DNA of 16,667 nucleotides. Origin: Flavobacterium psychrophilum. Its GTDB lineage: Bacteria > Bacteroidota > Bacteroidia > Flavobacteriales > Flavobacteriaceae. A model generated the notes under the pieces. That model was not told the DNA's origin. It ran no database searches and was given only the letters and a program-made list of their open reading frames with translations. Made by a program: the position numbers and the translations under genes. Shown here piece by piece: positions 1 to 8,133 of the stretch. The stretch is taken from assembly GCA_945890865.1 (NCBI GenBank), contig CAMDDB010000016.1:1-16667 (forward strand), in the 5' to 3' direction. Position 1 is the stretch's first letter. Every line of letters starts with the position of its first letter.

Positions 1-1
1 T

Positions 2-1264
2 AAAAATTACAATTTTAAATATGATTTGAAACACTACCTTACGGATCGAATCAAATTATTTTATGGAGCAAATGCGATTTATTATGATTTTAACCCAGGA
101 AAAATAGTTCCTTCAAATACATCTTCGGGTATCAATCCCAATCAATTGGATAAAAAATATGCTTTTGAACCCGCCGTATATTTAGATGTTGAACAACAGC
201 TTACCGATAAACTGTCCATTAATTATGGTTTACGTTACAGCCTTTTTTACCGCTTGGGCCAACAAGAAATCAATACCTATGCAAATAATCAAGCCGTAAT
301 TTTTAATACGGAACAACAAATCTACGAAAAAGCAATTCCTACCGGAAGCGTTTATTACGGATCAAATGAAACCATTGCAAAATTCAATAATTTAGAACCT
401 AGACTAGCCATCGCTTATGTATTGGATGAAAATCAATCCGTAAAAATGAGCTATAACCGAATGACCCAATATTTACACCTAATTTCTAATACGCAATCGC
501 CAACTCCTCTAGATATTTGGGCACCTAGTGATCATTTTATAAAACCCCAAGTTCTTGATCAAATGGCTCTTGGTTATTTTGCTGAATTCAACGATGGAAA
601 ATACAGTCTTGAAATTGAATCCTTTTATAAAAAAATAAAAAACCGATTGGATTATATTGATGGTGCCGATTTAATTGCCAATAATGCCATTGAACAAGTC
701 GTTTTAAATGGCAACGCCAGAGCCTATGGTTTAGAAATTTTGGTTCGAAAAAATGAAGGAAAATTTAATGGATGGTTGTCGTACACTCTATCGCGGTCGG
801 AACAACAAACCCCCGGAAGAAATCTATTAGAATCGGGCATCAATAATGGCGCATGGTACAAAACAGGTTGGGATAAATTGCATAATCTATCACTAACCAG
901 TATGTATAAATGGAATGAAAAATGGAGTTTCAGTAGTATATTTACTTTGCAATCAGGACAACCCGTAACCTATCCAAACGGACAATACCAATACCAAGGT
1001 ATTACTATTCCTACTTATGGATTGCGCAATGAAAACCGACTACCAACTTACCACCGTTTAGATCTTTCTGCCTCACTAAATCCCAATAAAAATAAAGACC
1101 GAAACTGGCAAGGCGAATGGGTTTTTGGAATTTACAATGTATACAGTCGGAAAAATGCCGCTTCTATAAGTTTTAGGCAAAATCAAGACTCTGGAAATAA
1201 TGAAGCGGTTCGTTTGTCTATTTTTGGTGTGGTACCCAGTGTAACGTATAACTTTAAATTTTAA
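2..1264 (+). CDS. TonB-dependent receptor, C-terminal beta-barrel part (5' end outside window)
   Basis: The frame is open from base 2 to the TAA at 1262-1264, so this is the end of a gene that begins before the window; the TTG at 26 is internal. About 420 residues are visible. They show the alternating aromatic and polar strands of an outer-membrane barrel: repeated patterns such as YGLRYS, LEPRLAIAYVLDENQSVKMSYNR and GLEILVRK, a late RLDLSASL strand, and a C-terminal strand ending in Phe (YNFKF), as expected for Bam-dependent barrels. TonB-dependent receptors import large or scarce ligands using TonB-ExbBD energy. The next gene, four bases downstream, encodes a DUF4249 lipoprotein, a frequent partner of this receptor class in Bacteroidetes. 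The plug domain and any carboxypeptidase-like N-terminal domain are not visible, so the substrate cannot be inferred. Confidence 0.88.
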   Translation, partial: KNYNFKYDLKHYLTDRIKLFYGANAIYYDFNPGKIVPSNTSSGINPNQLDKKYAFEPAVYLDVEQQLTDKLSINYGLRYSLFYRLGQQEINTYANNQAVIFNTEQQIYEKAIPTGSVYYGSNETIAKFNNLEPRLAIAYVLDENQSVKMSYNRMTQYLHLISNTQSPTPLDIWAPSDHFIKPQVLDQMALGYFAEFNDGKYSLEIESFYKKIKNRLDYIDGADLIANNAIEQVVLNGNARAYGLEILVRKNEGKFNGWLSYTLSRSEQQTPGRNLLESGINNGAWYKTGWDKLHNLSLTSMYKWNEKWSFSSIFTLQSGQPVTYPNGQYQYQGITIPTYGLRNENRLPTYHRLDLSASLNPNKNKDRNWQGEWVFGIYNVYSRKNAASISFRQNQDSGNNEAVRLSIFGVVPSVTYNFKF

Positions 1265-1268
1265 TCTC

Positions 1269-2090
1269 ATGAAAACTATTTATAAGATATTAGCCTTTTT
1301 ATGTATCTCGTTATTTATTTCTTGTGAAGATGTTATTGACGTAAATTTAGATACGGCTCCCGCAAAACTGGTCATTGATGCCGCAATTAAATGGAAAAAG
1401 GGTACAGCTGGAAATCTACAAACTATTACTCTAACTACCACTTCCGATTTTTATGCCTCTGAAGTTCCTCCGGCTACTGGAGCTATCGTGTATGTAACTA
1501 ATGCTAATGCCATTCAATTTAATTTTATAGAAACGCCCGGAACCGGAAATTATATTTGTTCCAATTTTATTCCCGTGATCGGACAAACGTATATATTAAC
1601 TGTTATCTACCAAGGTCAAACCTTCACTGCTACCGAAAAATTAATAGCAGTGCCTCAGATCGACTCGGTTGAACAAAATAACAGTGGCGGTTTTACGGGT
1701 AACGAAATCGAAGTCAAATTTTTGTTTCAAGACCCCGGAAATACCGTTAATTTTTATTTGACTCAATTTCTAACACCCTACAGTATTTTGCCTGAATATG
1801 ACGTGATTGATGATGACTTTTTTCAAGGCAATCAAATGTTTGGACTTTATGCAAACGAGGAATTGAAAGCTTCGGATGAAGTAGATTTTACTCTACACGG
1901 TATCTCGCAGCGCTACTATAATTATATGAATATTTTACTTAGCATTGCTGGATCAAATGGTGGAAGTCCGTTTCAAACGCCCCCAGCAACCGTGAGAGGC
2001 AATATTATCAATCAAACAAATTTAAATAATTTTGCCTTAGGCTATTTTAGCCTATCCGAAACCGATCAACAAACCTATAGAGTTCAATAG
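1269..2090 (+). CDS. DUF4249 domain-containing lipoprotein
   Basis: This 273-residue protein starts with a lipoprotein signal peptide: a charged MKTIYK start, a hydrophobic stretch (about residues 7-18) and a lipobox-like FIS-Cys with Cys19 as the lipidated residue. Immediately after comes the family's characteristic opening, EDVIDVNLDTAPAKLVIDA, followed by a beta-rich body. It is therefore probably an outer-membrane-anchored lipoprotein. DUF4249 proteins are encoded next to TonB-dependent receptors in Bacteroidetes and probably act as accessory or surface components; no biochemical activity is established to my knowledge. The ATG lies four bases after the receptor's stop, so the two are almost certainly co-transcribed. 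Length and both ends look complete. Confidence 0.87.
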   Translation: MKTIYKILAFLCISLFISCEDVIDVNLDTAPAKLVIDAAIKWKKGTAGNLQTITLTTTSDFYASEVPPATGAIVYVTNANAIQFNFIETPGTGNYICSNFIPVIGQTYILTVIYQGQTFTATEKLIAVPQIDSVEQNNSGGFTGNEIEVKFLFQDPGNTVNFYLTQFLTPYSILPEYDVIDDDFFQGNQMFGLYANEELKASDEVDFTLHGISQRYYNYMNILLSIAGSNGGSPFQTPPATVRGNIINQTNLNNFALGYFSLSETDQQTYRVQ

Positions 2091-2106
2091 ATTAATACCT
2101 GCTACT

Positions 2107-2769
2107 ATGTCATCACATCATATTGTTCGCGACGATCAAGAACCAGCATTAATCATTGCCAATGGGGCTTCTTGTAGCCAAGAACTAATGGGACAATTAC
2201 TAGAATGGTCACCTCGAATAATTGCCTTAGATTCGGCCATTGATCGTGTGGCTGCTTTAGGCATTAAAGTGGATGTTGTTCTAGGAGATTTTGATAGAAA
2301 TTTTAATCCAAACCGCTATTTAGAACAACAATATCCGTTGGAAATCATCCATGCGCCAGATCAAGAAAAAACCGATTTAGAGAAAGCATTTGACTATTTG
2401 ATCGAAAAAGGGCACAAAGCCGTCAATGTGATTTGGGCCACAGGCAAAAGAGCCGATCATACCTTAACAAATTTGACTTCTATTGTTCGATACCGCGATC
2501 AACTCAAAATAGTTGTCCTTGACGATCATTCCAAAATTTTTTTACTCCCCAATAAATTCGACAAGTGGTACACTTCAAACACTACCTTATCGCTAATTCC
2601 TGTGGGAAAAGTAAGCGGAATTACCACGCACAACCTAATGTATGCGCTTACCAATGAAACACTAGAATTAGGCTACCGAACAGGAACTAGCAATCAAGTT
2701 CTCGCTGATGGCATCGTAACAATCGAACATCAATCTGGTGATTTATTACTCATGGAATGTTGGGATTAA
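2107..2769 (+). CDS. thiamine pyrophosphokinase (thiamine diphosphokinase)
   Basis: This 220-residue protein should transfer pyrophosphate from ATP to thiamine, making the cofactor thiamine diphosphate in the cytoplasm. Visible family motifs, in order: an N-terminal ALIIANG strand (14-20), the nucleotide/metal motif VVLGDFD (57-63), an acidic DQEKTDLEKA segment (85-94) and GKRADHTLTN (113-122), which together form the catalytic N-terminal domain. The C-terminal part (about 145-220) fits the beta-sandwich thiamine-binding domain. The ATG lies 16 bases after the DUF4249 stop, so it may share that transcript. A perfect -7 promoter element for uvrB begins on its TAA stop codon. I find no sign of truncation. 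The assignment rests on motifs read by eye. Confidence 0.87.
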   Translation: MSSHHIVRDDQEPALIIANGASCSQELMGQLLEWSPRIIALDSAIDRVAALGIKVDVVLGDFDRNFNPNRYLEQQYPLEIIHAPDQEKTDLEKAFDYLIEKGHKAVNVIWATGKRADHTLTNLTSIVRYRDQLKIVVLDDHSKIFLLPNKFDKWYTSNTTLSLIPVGKVSGITTHNLMYALTNETLELGYRTGTSNQVLADGIVTIEHQSGDLLLMECWD

Positions 2770-2774
2770 CTTTG
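2767..2774 (+). promoter_or_regulatory. Bacteroidetes -7 element upstream of uvrB
   Basis: TAACTTTG matches the Bacteroidetes primary-sigma -7 consensus TAnnTTTG exactly. It begins on the stop codon of the thiamine pyrophosphokinase gene and lies about 35 bases before the chosen uvrB start. No clear -33 TTG is present at 19-21 bases upstream (only TTA), so this is a one-box prediction. Confidence 0.5.
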
Positions 2775-2809
2775 TAACTTTACCACTTTCAAAATCTACA
2801 ACACGCTAC

Positions 2810-4798
2810 ATGAAATTCCAAGTCGTCTCTGATTATAAACCTACTGGTGACCAACCACAAGCTATTGAAAAACTTTCAAAAGGAATTAGCCATGGGGAAA
2901 AATACCAAACTTTATTAGGAGTTACAGGTTCTGGAAAAACATTTACCGTAGCAAATGTGGTGCAAGAAGTGCAAAAACCAACCTTAGTTTTAGCGCACAA
3001 CAAAACTTTAGCGGCTCAGTTGTATTCAGAATTCAAACAATTTTTTCCAAATAACTCGGTGCAATATTTTGTTTCGTATTATGATTATTACCAACCCGAA
3101 GCTTTTATTCCTGTTACCGGAACCTATATTGAAAAGGATTTATCAATTAATGAAGAATTAGAAAAATTGCGATTAAGCACAACTTCTGCTCTACTTTCAG
3201 GACGAAGAGATATCATTGTAATCTCTTCGGTTTCCTGTTTGTATGGAATTGGTAATCCGGTCGAATTTCAGAAAAACGTTATTAACTTAGCTTCAGGGCA
3301 AATCATATCGCGAACAAAAGTAATGCATAGTCTAGTGCAAAGTTTGTATTCTCGTACAGAAGCCGAATTTAATCCTGGAAATTTTCGCATCAAAGGCGAT
3401 ATCCTCGAAATTTTTCCAAGTTACGGCGATGAGCCATTTAGAATTCACTTTTTTGGCGATGAAATAGAAGAAATTGAGGCTTTTGATGCCCGCTCTGCTC
3501 AAGTTCTTGAGCGCTATGAAAAACTAACAATTTATCCGGCCAATATGTTTGTGACTTCTCCCGATGTGTTACAAAATGCCATTTGGCAAATTCAACAGGA
3601 TTTGGTAAAACAAGTCGATTATTATAAAGAAATCGGAAAACACTTAGAAGCCAAACGCTTAGAAGAACGAACCAACTTTGATTTAGAAATGATTCGGGAA
3701 TTGGGTTACTGTTCGGGAATTGAAAACTATTCTCGTTATCTCGACGGAAGAGAACCTGGAACGCGTCCGTTCTGTTTGTTAGATTATTTTCCAGATGATT
3801 TTTTAATGGTTGTAGATGAAAGTCATGTAACCCTTTCGCAAGTTCATGCTATGTATGGAGGCGATAGAAGTCGGAAAGAAAATTTGGTCGAATATGGTTT
3901 TAGATTACCCGCAGCAATGGACAACCGTCCGTTAAAGTTTGAAGAATTTGAAGCCTTACAAAACCAAGTCATTTATGTATCTGCAACTCCTGCCGATTAT
4001 GAGTTACAAAAAACAGAAGGCGTTTATGTGGAACAAGTCATTCGCCCAACCGGATTATTAGACCCCATCATAGAAGTACGCCCTAGTGGTAATCAAATAG
4101 ACGACCTCATCGAAGAAATTCAATTGCGTTGCGAAGCAGACGAGCGGGTTTTAGTGACAACATTAACCAAACGTATGGCCGAAGAATTGGCTAAATATTT
4201 GACTAAATTATCCATTCGTTGTCGCTATATTCATTCGGATGTTGACACATTAGAAAGAGTGGAAATTATGCAAGACTTGCGAAAAGGAATTTTTGATGTT
4301 TTGATTGGGGTAAATTTATTACGAGAAGGTTTGGATTTACCCGAAGTATCGTTAGTAGCTATTTTAGATGCCGATAAAGAAGGTTTTTTGAGAAGTCATC
4401 GTTCACTCACACAAACGGTAGGTAGAGCCGCTCGAAATGTCAATGGAAAAGCAATCATGTATGCTGATAAAATCACAAATTCGATGCAAAAAACCATGGA
4501 CGAAACCTCCTATAGAAGAGAAAAACAAATTAAATACAATACGGATAACAATTTACAACCTACGGCATTAAACAAGAGTTTAGGTAGTGCTCTAAGTGGT
4601 AATTCGGTTTCCACTGGCTATTTTGAAAGAGAGGCACTCAAAGCAGCAGAACCCGAAAGCTTGTATTTATCCAAAACCGAAATCGAAAAAAAAATACGAG
4701 AATCCCGAAAACAAATGGAAAAAGCAGCAAAGGATTTAGACTTTATGCAAGCGGCCAAATTACGAGACGAAATCAAAGCATTACAAGATAAATTATAA
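2810..4798 (+). CDS. uvrB: excinuclease ABC subunit UvrB
   Basis: UvrB is the damage-verification helicase of nucleotide excision repair; it receives DNA from UvrA and positions UvrC for incision. I start it at the ATG at 2810 (662 residues), because MKFQVVSDYKPTGDQPQAI is the family N-terminus and the 24 in-frame residues before it overlap the previous gene. Visible motifs: Walker A GVTGSGKT (37-44), the beta-hairpin YYDYYQPEAFIP (90-101) that probes the duplex, Walker B-type DESH (336-339), SAT motif (about 391-393), motif VI QTVGRAARN (535-543), and a C-terminal UVR coiled-coil domain (about 627-662) for UvrC contact. The length is normal. The DUF4375 gene follows after 12 bases and is probably co-transcribed. 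Confidence 0.98.
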   Translation: MKFQVVSDYKPTGDQPQAIEKLSKGISHGEKYQTLLGVTGSGKTFTVANVVQEVQKPTLVLAHNKTLAAQLYSEFKQFFPNNSVQYFVSYYDYYQPEAFIPVTGTYIEKDLSINEELEKLRLSTTSALLSGRRDIIVISSVSCLYGIGNPVEFQKNVINLASGQIISRTKVMHSLVQSLYSRTEAEFNPGNFRIKGDILEIFPSYGDEPFRIHFFGDEIEEIEAFDARSAQVLERYEKLTIYPANMFVTSPDVLQNAIWQIQQDLVKQVDYYKEIGKHLEAKRLEERTNFDLEMIRELGYCSGIENYSRYLDGREPGTRPFCLLDYFPDDFLMVVDESHVTLSQVHAMYGGDRSRKENLVEYGFRLPAAMDNRPLKFEEFEALQNQVIYVSATPADYELQKTEGVYVEQVIRPTGLLDPIIEVRPSGNQIDDLIEEIQLRCEADERVLVTTLTKRMAEELAKYLTKLSIRCRYIHSDVDTLERVEIMQDLRKGIFDVLIGVNLLREGLDLPEVSLVAILDADKEGFLRSHRSLTQTVGRAARNVNGKAIMYADKITNSMQKTMDETSYRREKQIKYNTDNNLQPTALNKSLGSALSGNSVSTGYFEREALKAAEPESLYLSKTEIEKKIRESRKQMEKAAKDLDFMQAAKLRDEIKALQDKL

Positions 4799-4810
4799 AT
4801 AAAAATTACT

Positions 4811-5281
4811 ATGAGCAAAATCGACAACATATTACAACTTGAAGACGAAGTAGCCATTATTGAAGCTATTGGTACCCTAATTTGGGAAAAGAAAGAAGCA
4901 ACGGAGGATTTTTCAGAGCTTACCGATGAAGAACAGGTATTTGTATTTATCGATATTTTTGAAGGGGCAATGGGCGAAGGCGGATTCCATCTCTTTTTTA
5001 CCTCTGAAGCAGGTAATTTTGCAGAGGAAATTATCACCTCTTATCAACAAATTAAAGCTCCTAAAACAGCAGAAATCATTGCAAATGCAGTAAATATATT
5101 CCCTAATAAATACACCACAGATCTAAAAGAACGCCAAGCATTAATTGCTAAGGCTGACGAAAAAGTGCAATCAGGTTGGGAAGATTTAGACGAAATTTTC
5201 TTTACCAGCGAATGTGAAGAAGATGTGGTTAGTTTGATTGTGGATTATATCAAAGATAACGAGTTACAGTTTGGTAGTTAA
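4811..5281 (+). CDS. DMP19 / DUF4375 family protein
   Basis: This is a 156-residue, acidic, soluble-looking protein with no signal peptide or membrane segment. The core GGFHLFFTSEAGNFAEE (57-73), followed by a helical stretch ending KTAEIIANAV, is the hallmark of the DMP19/DUF4375 family, whose role is poorly defined (one member is described as a DNA-mimic protein). The C-terminal third is also rich in Asp and Glu. The start is an ATG 12 bases after uvrB, suggesting co-transcription, but nothing shows a functional link to repair. Its TAA overlaps the stop codon of the convergent TerB-like gene in a shared TTAA. The family call rests on the one conserved core; function is unknown. Confidence 0.7.
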   Translation: MSKIDNILQLEDEVAIIEAIGTLIWEKKEATEDFSELTDEEQVFVFIDIFEGAMGEGGFHLFFTSEAGNFAEEIITSYQQIKAPKTAEIIANAVNIFPNKYTTDLKERQALIAKADEKVQSGWEDLDEIFFTSECEEDVVSLIVDYIKDNELQFGS

Positions 5282-5679
5282 TTGTGTTGTTCACTAAAAA
5301 TGGCCAACAATACTTCCGCCGATACCATTTGATTAGGCGAGGTTTTCATCAAGTTTAAAACGCGCTTCATAGCATACGGATTCAATCCCATGTTGATGCC
5401 TAATTCGTTAATTTTCAATTGTTCTCTTTCGTGAAGAATTCCATCGCTGTGCATCAATAAGGCCAATCGATAAAATTGGCATATTCTATTAAATTCATCT
5501 TTGATAACTTTACTTTTACCGCGATTGGCAAACAATTTAAGAAATGTGGGTTTATCAATTTCCAATTCTTGAGACACGATTTCTAAAAAATCATACTCTC
5601 TATCATGCAATGCGCCATCAACAAGCGCAAAGTCGATCATTTCTTGTAACAAACTGATTTTTTCTTGGTAAGTCTCCAT
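5278..5679 (-). CDS. TerB-like small acidic protein
   Basis: I place the start at the ATG at 5679 (133 residues, METYQEK...). The longer frame adds 19 residues of unlikely sequence that cross a good promoter and the divergent esterase start. The protein is all-helical in appearance and carries two related acidic segments: DFALVDGALHDREYDFL (16-32) and LMHSDGILHEREQLKINELG (75-94). Each follows the D-G-x5-E pattern of the TerB/tellurite-resistance-protein-B-like fold, where such residues bind metal. No signal peptide is seen. From memory, homologues in flavobacteria are sometimes labelled as an excinuclease subunit, probably because they sit beside uvrB; nothing in this sequence supports a nuclease. 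Its role is unknown. Confidence 0.6.
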   Translation of the reverse strand: METYQEKISLLQEMIDFALVDGALHDREYDFLEIVSQELEIDKPTFLKLFANRGKSKVIKDEFNRICQFYRLALLMHSDGILHEREQLKINELGINMGLNPYAMKRVLNLMKTSPNQMVSAEVLLAIFSEQHN

Positions 5680-5712
5680 CAAAATAGTATTTTTATAACG
5701 CAATAGGTCTAT

Positions 5713-5720
5713 CAAATATA
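5713..5720 (-). promoter_or_regulatory. Bacteroidetes -7 element for the TerB-like gene
   Basis: Read on the minus strand this is TATATTTG, a perfect TAnnTTTG, 33 bases before the ATG at 5679. It supports the shorter start chosen for that gene. The corresponding -33 region falls inside the first codons of the divergent esterase. The nearest TTG on this strand (5734-5736) is spaced only 13 bases away, so the upstream box is uncertain. Confidence 0.5.
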
Positions 5721-5724
5721 AAAA

Positions 5725-6513
5725 ATGAAAAAACAATTCTACTTTTTTTTACTCTTTTTTTTATCAACGGCTTATGGTGTTTGGGCGCAAAAAAATGTAT
5801 CCACCTTTCTATTGGAAGCACCAAAGCTGCAAACGACCAAAAAAATATGGTTGTATTTACCTGAAAATTATACGCAAACCACCAAAAAATATCCAGTGCT
5901 GTATTTGCACGATGCACAAAATTTATTTGATGCGACGACATCCTATGCCGGTGAATGGCGCATTGACGAAACTCTTGACAGTTTAAAAGCGGAAGTAATC
6001 ATAGTAGGGATAGAACACGGCAACGAAAAACGCATCGACGAATTAACGCCGTATAGGAATGAAAAATATGGCGGTGGTAAAGGAACGCAGTATCTTGACT
6101 TTTTGGTTTCCCAACTCAAACCCTACATAGACACGCATTTCCGAACAAAAACCGGTCGTTATCACACCGGTATTGGCGGAAGCTCGCTGGGCGGTTTACT
6201 TTCCTATTATGCAACATTGAAATATCCTAAAATATTTGGAAAAGCGATGGTGTTTTCGCCTGCTTTTTGGATCAATCCAGAAGTATATACATTTACCGAA
6301 CATACAAAAACAGTCAAATCTAAAATCTATTTCATGTGTGGCGATAGCGAAAGCGAGAGTATGGTCAATGATATGGAACGCATGATTATGGCATTGAATG
6401 TAACACGATGCTCCTGCTTGCATTTAACTAAAATGAAAATCATTGCACACGGGAAACATAACGAAAAATTATGGGCAAAAGAATTCGCAAAAGCGTATCT
6501 TTGGCTGTTTTAA
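5725..6513 (+). CDS. secreted alpha/beta-hydrolase, esterase (PF00756-like)
   Basis: This is a 262-residue protein with a Sec signal peptide: MKKQ, a hydrophobic core (5-18) and a probable cleavage after Ala21 (VWA-Q). The mature part reads as the esterase D / Fes / antigen-85-type alpha/beta hydrolase family: IWLYLPENY (41-49), the PVLYLHDAQNLFD strand (57-69), the nucleophile elbow GGSSLGG with Ser154 in G-x-S-x-G, a candidate acid Asp207 in MCGDSES, and a candidate catalytic His245 in HGKHNEKLW. It should hydrolyse an ester in the periplasm or outside the cell; the substrate cannot be told. The start is 45 bases from the divergent TerB-like gene. I see no clear promoter of its own on +. 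Confidence 0.82.
   Translation: MKKQFYFFLLFFLSTAYGVWAQKNVSTFLLEAPKLQTTKKIWLYLPENYTQTTKKYPVLYLHDAQNLFDATTSYAGEWRIDETLDSLKAEVIIVGIEHGNEKRIDELTPYRNEKYGGGKGTQYLDFLVSQLKPYIDTHFRTKTGRYHTGIGGSSLGGLLSYYATLKYPKIFGKAMVFSPAFWINPEVYTFTEHTKTVKSKIYFMCGDSESESMVNDMERMIMALNVTRCSCLHLTKMKIIAHGKHNEKLWAKEFAKAYLWLF
6496..6503 (+). promoter_or_regulatory. candidate -7 element before the DUF1456 gene
   Basis: TATCTTTG matches TAnnTTTG exactly and lies 48 bases before the DUF1456 start, but it is inside the last codons of the esterase (Tyr-Leu-Trp) and has no TTG at the usual distance. The match could come from coding sequence alone. Confidence 0.25.
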
Positions 6514-6550
6514 TTTATAAAAGTACCTTCAAAGTACCTACTTTACTACT

Positions 6551-7015
6551 ATGAACAATAACGATGTTTTTAAAAAGTTGCGTGTGGCTCTTCAATTGCG
6601 TGACGACCAAATTATAGAGATTCTAAATTTAGTGAATTTCAGGGTTTCAAAGGGCGAATTAGGCGATGTGTTTCGCAGTGAAGATCATCCCAATTTTATG
6701 GAATGTGGCGACCAATTGTTGCGTAATTTTTTAAATGGATTAGTAATTTATTTACGCGGTACAAAAGAAGACCCCAAACAGCCGATGGAAGTACTGAACC
6801 AGATTAAAACCTCAAAAATACCCTTAAAGGAAGTATACGCTAAAGAAGGTAATGCAAAGCCAACGTATAAAAAAGACGTCGTTAATAAACCATTTACACC
6901 TAAAACTGCTGGTCCTAAAAAACCTTTTGGCAAAGGAAAACCTGCTGCCAAAAAACAAAAACCAGAAAGCCCGGTAGAACGCTTTACGTTCAACTCGGGG
7001 AAAAATAAAAAATAA
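6551..7015 (+). CDS. DUF1456 family protein with one DUF1456 unit and a basic tail
   Basis: This is a 154-residue cytoplasmic protein. Residues 2-70 form one DUF1456 unit, recognisable from NDVFKKLRVALQL, ILNLVNFRVSKGELGDVFR and ECGDQLLRNFLNGLVIYLRG. E. coli YehS, the named family member, has two such units in about the same length. Here the second unit is replaced by a low-complexity tail (about 105-154) rich in Lys, Pro and Ala, suggesting nucleic-acid contact, though that is inference. The function of the family is unknown. The gene is 37 bases downstream of the esterase and ends before a hairpin terminator shared with the convergent purC. Confidence 0.8.
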   Translation: MNNNDVFKKLRVALQLRDDQIIEILNLVNFRVSKGELGDVFRSEDHPNFMECGDQLLRNFLNGLVIYLRGTKEDPKQPMEVLNQIKTSKIPLKEVYAKEGNAKPTYKKDVVNKPFTPKTAGPKKPFGKGKPAAKKQKPESPVERFTFNSGKNKK

Positions 7016-7098
7016 TTCAAAAACCGAAGTAATCCTTTGTCAGCTAGACGCAAAATACGCTAAATTAAGAAGGTAACTCGGAATGATAAATAAGAAAT

Positions 7099-7135
7099 AA
7101 AAAAAATCCCGAGTAAACACTCTGGATTTTTTTTA
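7099..7135. terminator. bidirectional terminator between the DUF1456 gene and purC
   Basis: The left arm, eight A then TCCCGAGT (7099-7114), pairs with ACTCTGGA then eight T (7119-7134) around the loop AAAC, with a single C/T mismatch at 7110/7123. Flanking A and T tracts allow use in both directions, as expected between convergent genes. The 83 bases between the DUF1456 stop and the hairpin show nothing else I can name. Confidence 0.85.
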
Positions 7136-7149
7136 TACAAATTGAAAGT

Positions 7150-8100
7150 TTATCTGTTTTCTAAGTAATGTAATACATTTTTCTCAATGCGCTCTTGAAT
7201 CTGAGTAATATCTGCTTTTACAAAAGATGCTCCAATAATATTTTCAAATAACTCAATATATCGCTCTGAAACGGAATCAATATAGGCATCCGTCATGTTA
7301 GGAATTTGTTGGCCTTCTTGTCCTTGAAAACCATTTTCAATCAACCAACGACGTACAAACTCTTTTGACAATTGTTTTTGTTCCTCGTTATTATTTTGAC
7401 GTTCATGATAGCCTTCTGCATAAAAATAACGCGATGAATCTGGCGTATGAATTTCATCAATCAAAACGATTTGGCCGTCTTTAGTTTTTCCAAATTCATA
7501 TTTGGTATCCACTAAGATTAAGCCTCGAGACGCTGCAATTTCAGTTCCTCTTTGGTATAATGCTCTCGTATATTTTTCTAAAATTAAGTAATCTTCTTCG
7601 GTTACAATTCCGTTAGCTAAAATAGCTTCACGCGAAATATCTTCATCGTGCGAACCGTTATCGGCTTTGGTCGTTGGAGTAATAATTGGTGTCGGAAATT
7701 GATCATTTTCTTTCAATCCTTCGGGCATGTTAACACCACAAAGTATTCTTTTTCCCGCTGCATATTCACGCGCTGCATGTCCCGATAAATAACCACGAAT
7801 CACCATTTCTACTTTAAAAGGATCGCACAAATGTCCTACCGCTACGTTTGGATCGGGAGTCGCTATTAACCAATTAGGAACAATATCTGAAGTCAATTCC
7901 ATGAACTTCGTCGCAATTTGGTTAAGAATTTGCCCTTTATACGGAATTCCTTTGGGTAAAACCACATCAAATGCCGAAAGTCGATCGGTAGCCACCATTA
8001 CTAATAATTCGTCGTTGATATTATATACTTCTCTAACTTTTCCTCTGTAGACTGATTTTTGACCTGGAAAATTAAAATTTGTAGTGGTAATTGTATTCAT
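7150..8100 (-). CDS. purC: phosphoribosylaminoimidazole-succinocarboxamide synthase (SAICAR synthetase)
   Basis: PurC catalyses the ATP-dependent joining of CAIR and aspartate to SAICAR in de novo purine synthesis. I choose the ATG at 8100 (316 residues); the frame extends 15 codons further, but that segment overlaps the promoter. Motifs: [11 protein letters not shown] (16-26, nucleotide-binding strand), ATDRLSAFD (37-45), [14 protein letters not shown] (100-113), the [11 protein letters not shown] loop (143-153), and [11 protein letters not shown] (215-225), the substrate-binding signature. The form with about 300 residues and an extended C-terminus is the kind found in Bacteroidetes and yeast rather than the short E. 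coli enzyme. It stands alone, separated from phoH by a terminator, with its own promoter just upstream. Confidence 0.97.
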   Translation of the reverse strand: MNTITTTNFNFPGQKSVYRGKVREVYNINDELLVMVATDRLSAFDVVLPKGIPYKGQILNQIATKFMELTSDIVPNWLIATPDPNVAVGHLCDPFKVEMVIRGYLSGHAAREYAAGKRILCGVNMPEGLKENDQFPTPIITPTTKADNGSHDEDISREAILANGIVTEEDYLILEKYTRALYQRGTEIAASRGLILVDTKYEFGKTKDGQIVLIDEIHTPDSSRYFYAEGYHERQNNNEEQKQLSKEFVRRWLIENGFQGQEGQQIPNMTDAYIDSVSERYIELFENIIGASFVKADITQIQERIEKNVLHYLENR

Positions 8101-8125
8101 GTGTTGTGTTGTTGTTTGAATGGTG

Positions 8126-8133
8126 CAAAAGTA
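8126..8133 (-). promoter_or_regulatory. Bacteroidetes -7 element for purC
   Basis: On the minus strand this reads TACTTTTG, fitting TAnnTTTG exactly, 25 bases before the purC ATG. Its first T is the last T of the phoH terminator U-tract. No TTG is seen at the usual -33 spacing, because that stretch is occupied by the terminator hairpin. Confidence 0.5.

Noticed and set aside
2738..2809. 24-residue N-terminal extension of UvrB
   Set aside because: It overlaps the end of the thiamine pyrophosphokinase gene and the -7 element; UvrB proteins begin at MKFQVVSDYKPTGDQ.
6388..6440. Possible compensating frameshift in the esterase (unusual NVTRCSCLHLTKMK segment)
   Set aside because: The frame continues into a sound HGKHNEKLW active-site motif and a normal C-terminus, and the other frames hit stops. 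A cysteine-containing loop there seems natural for the subfamily.
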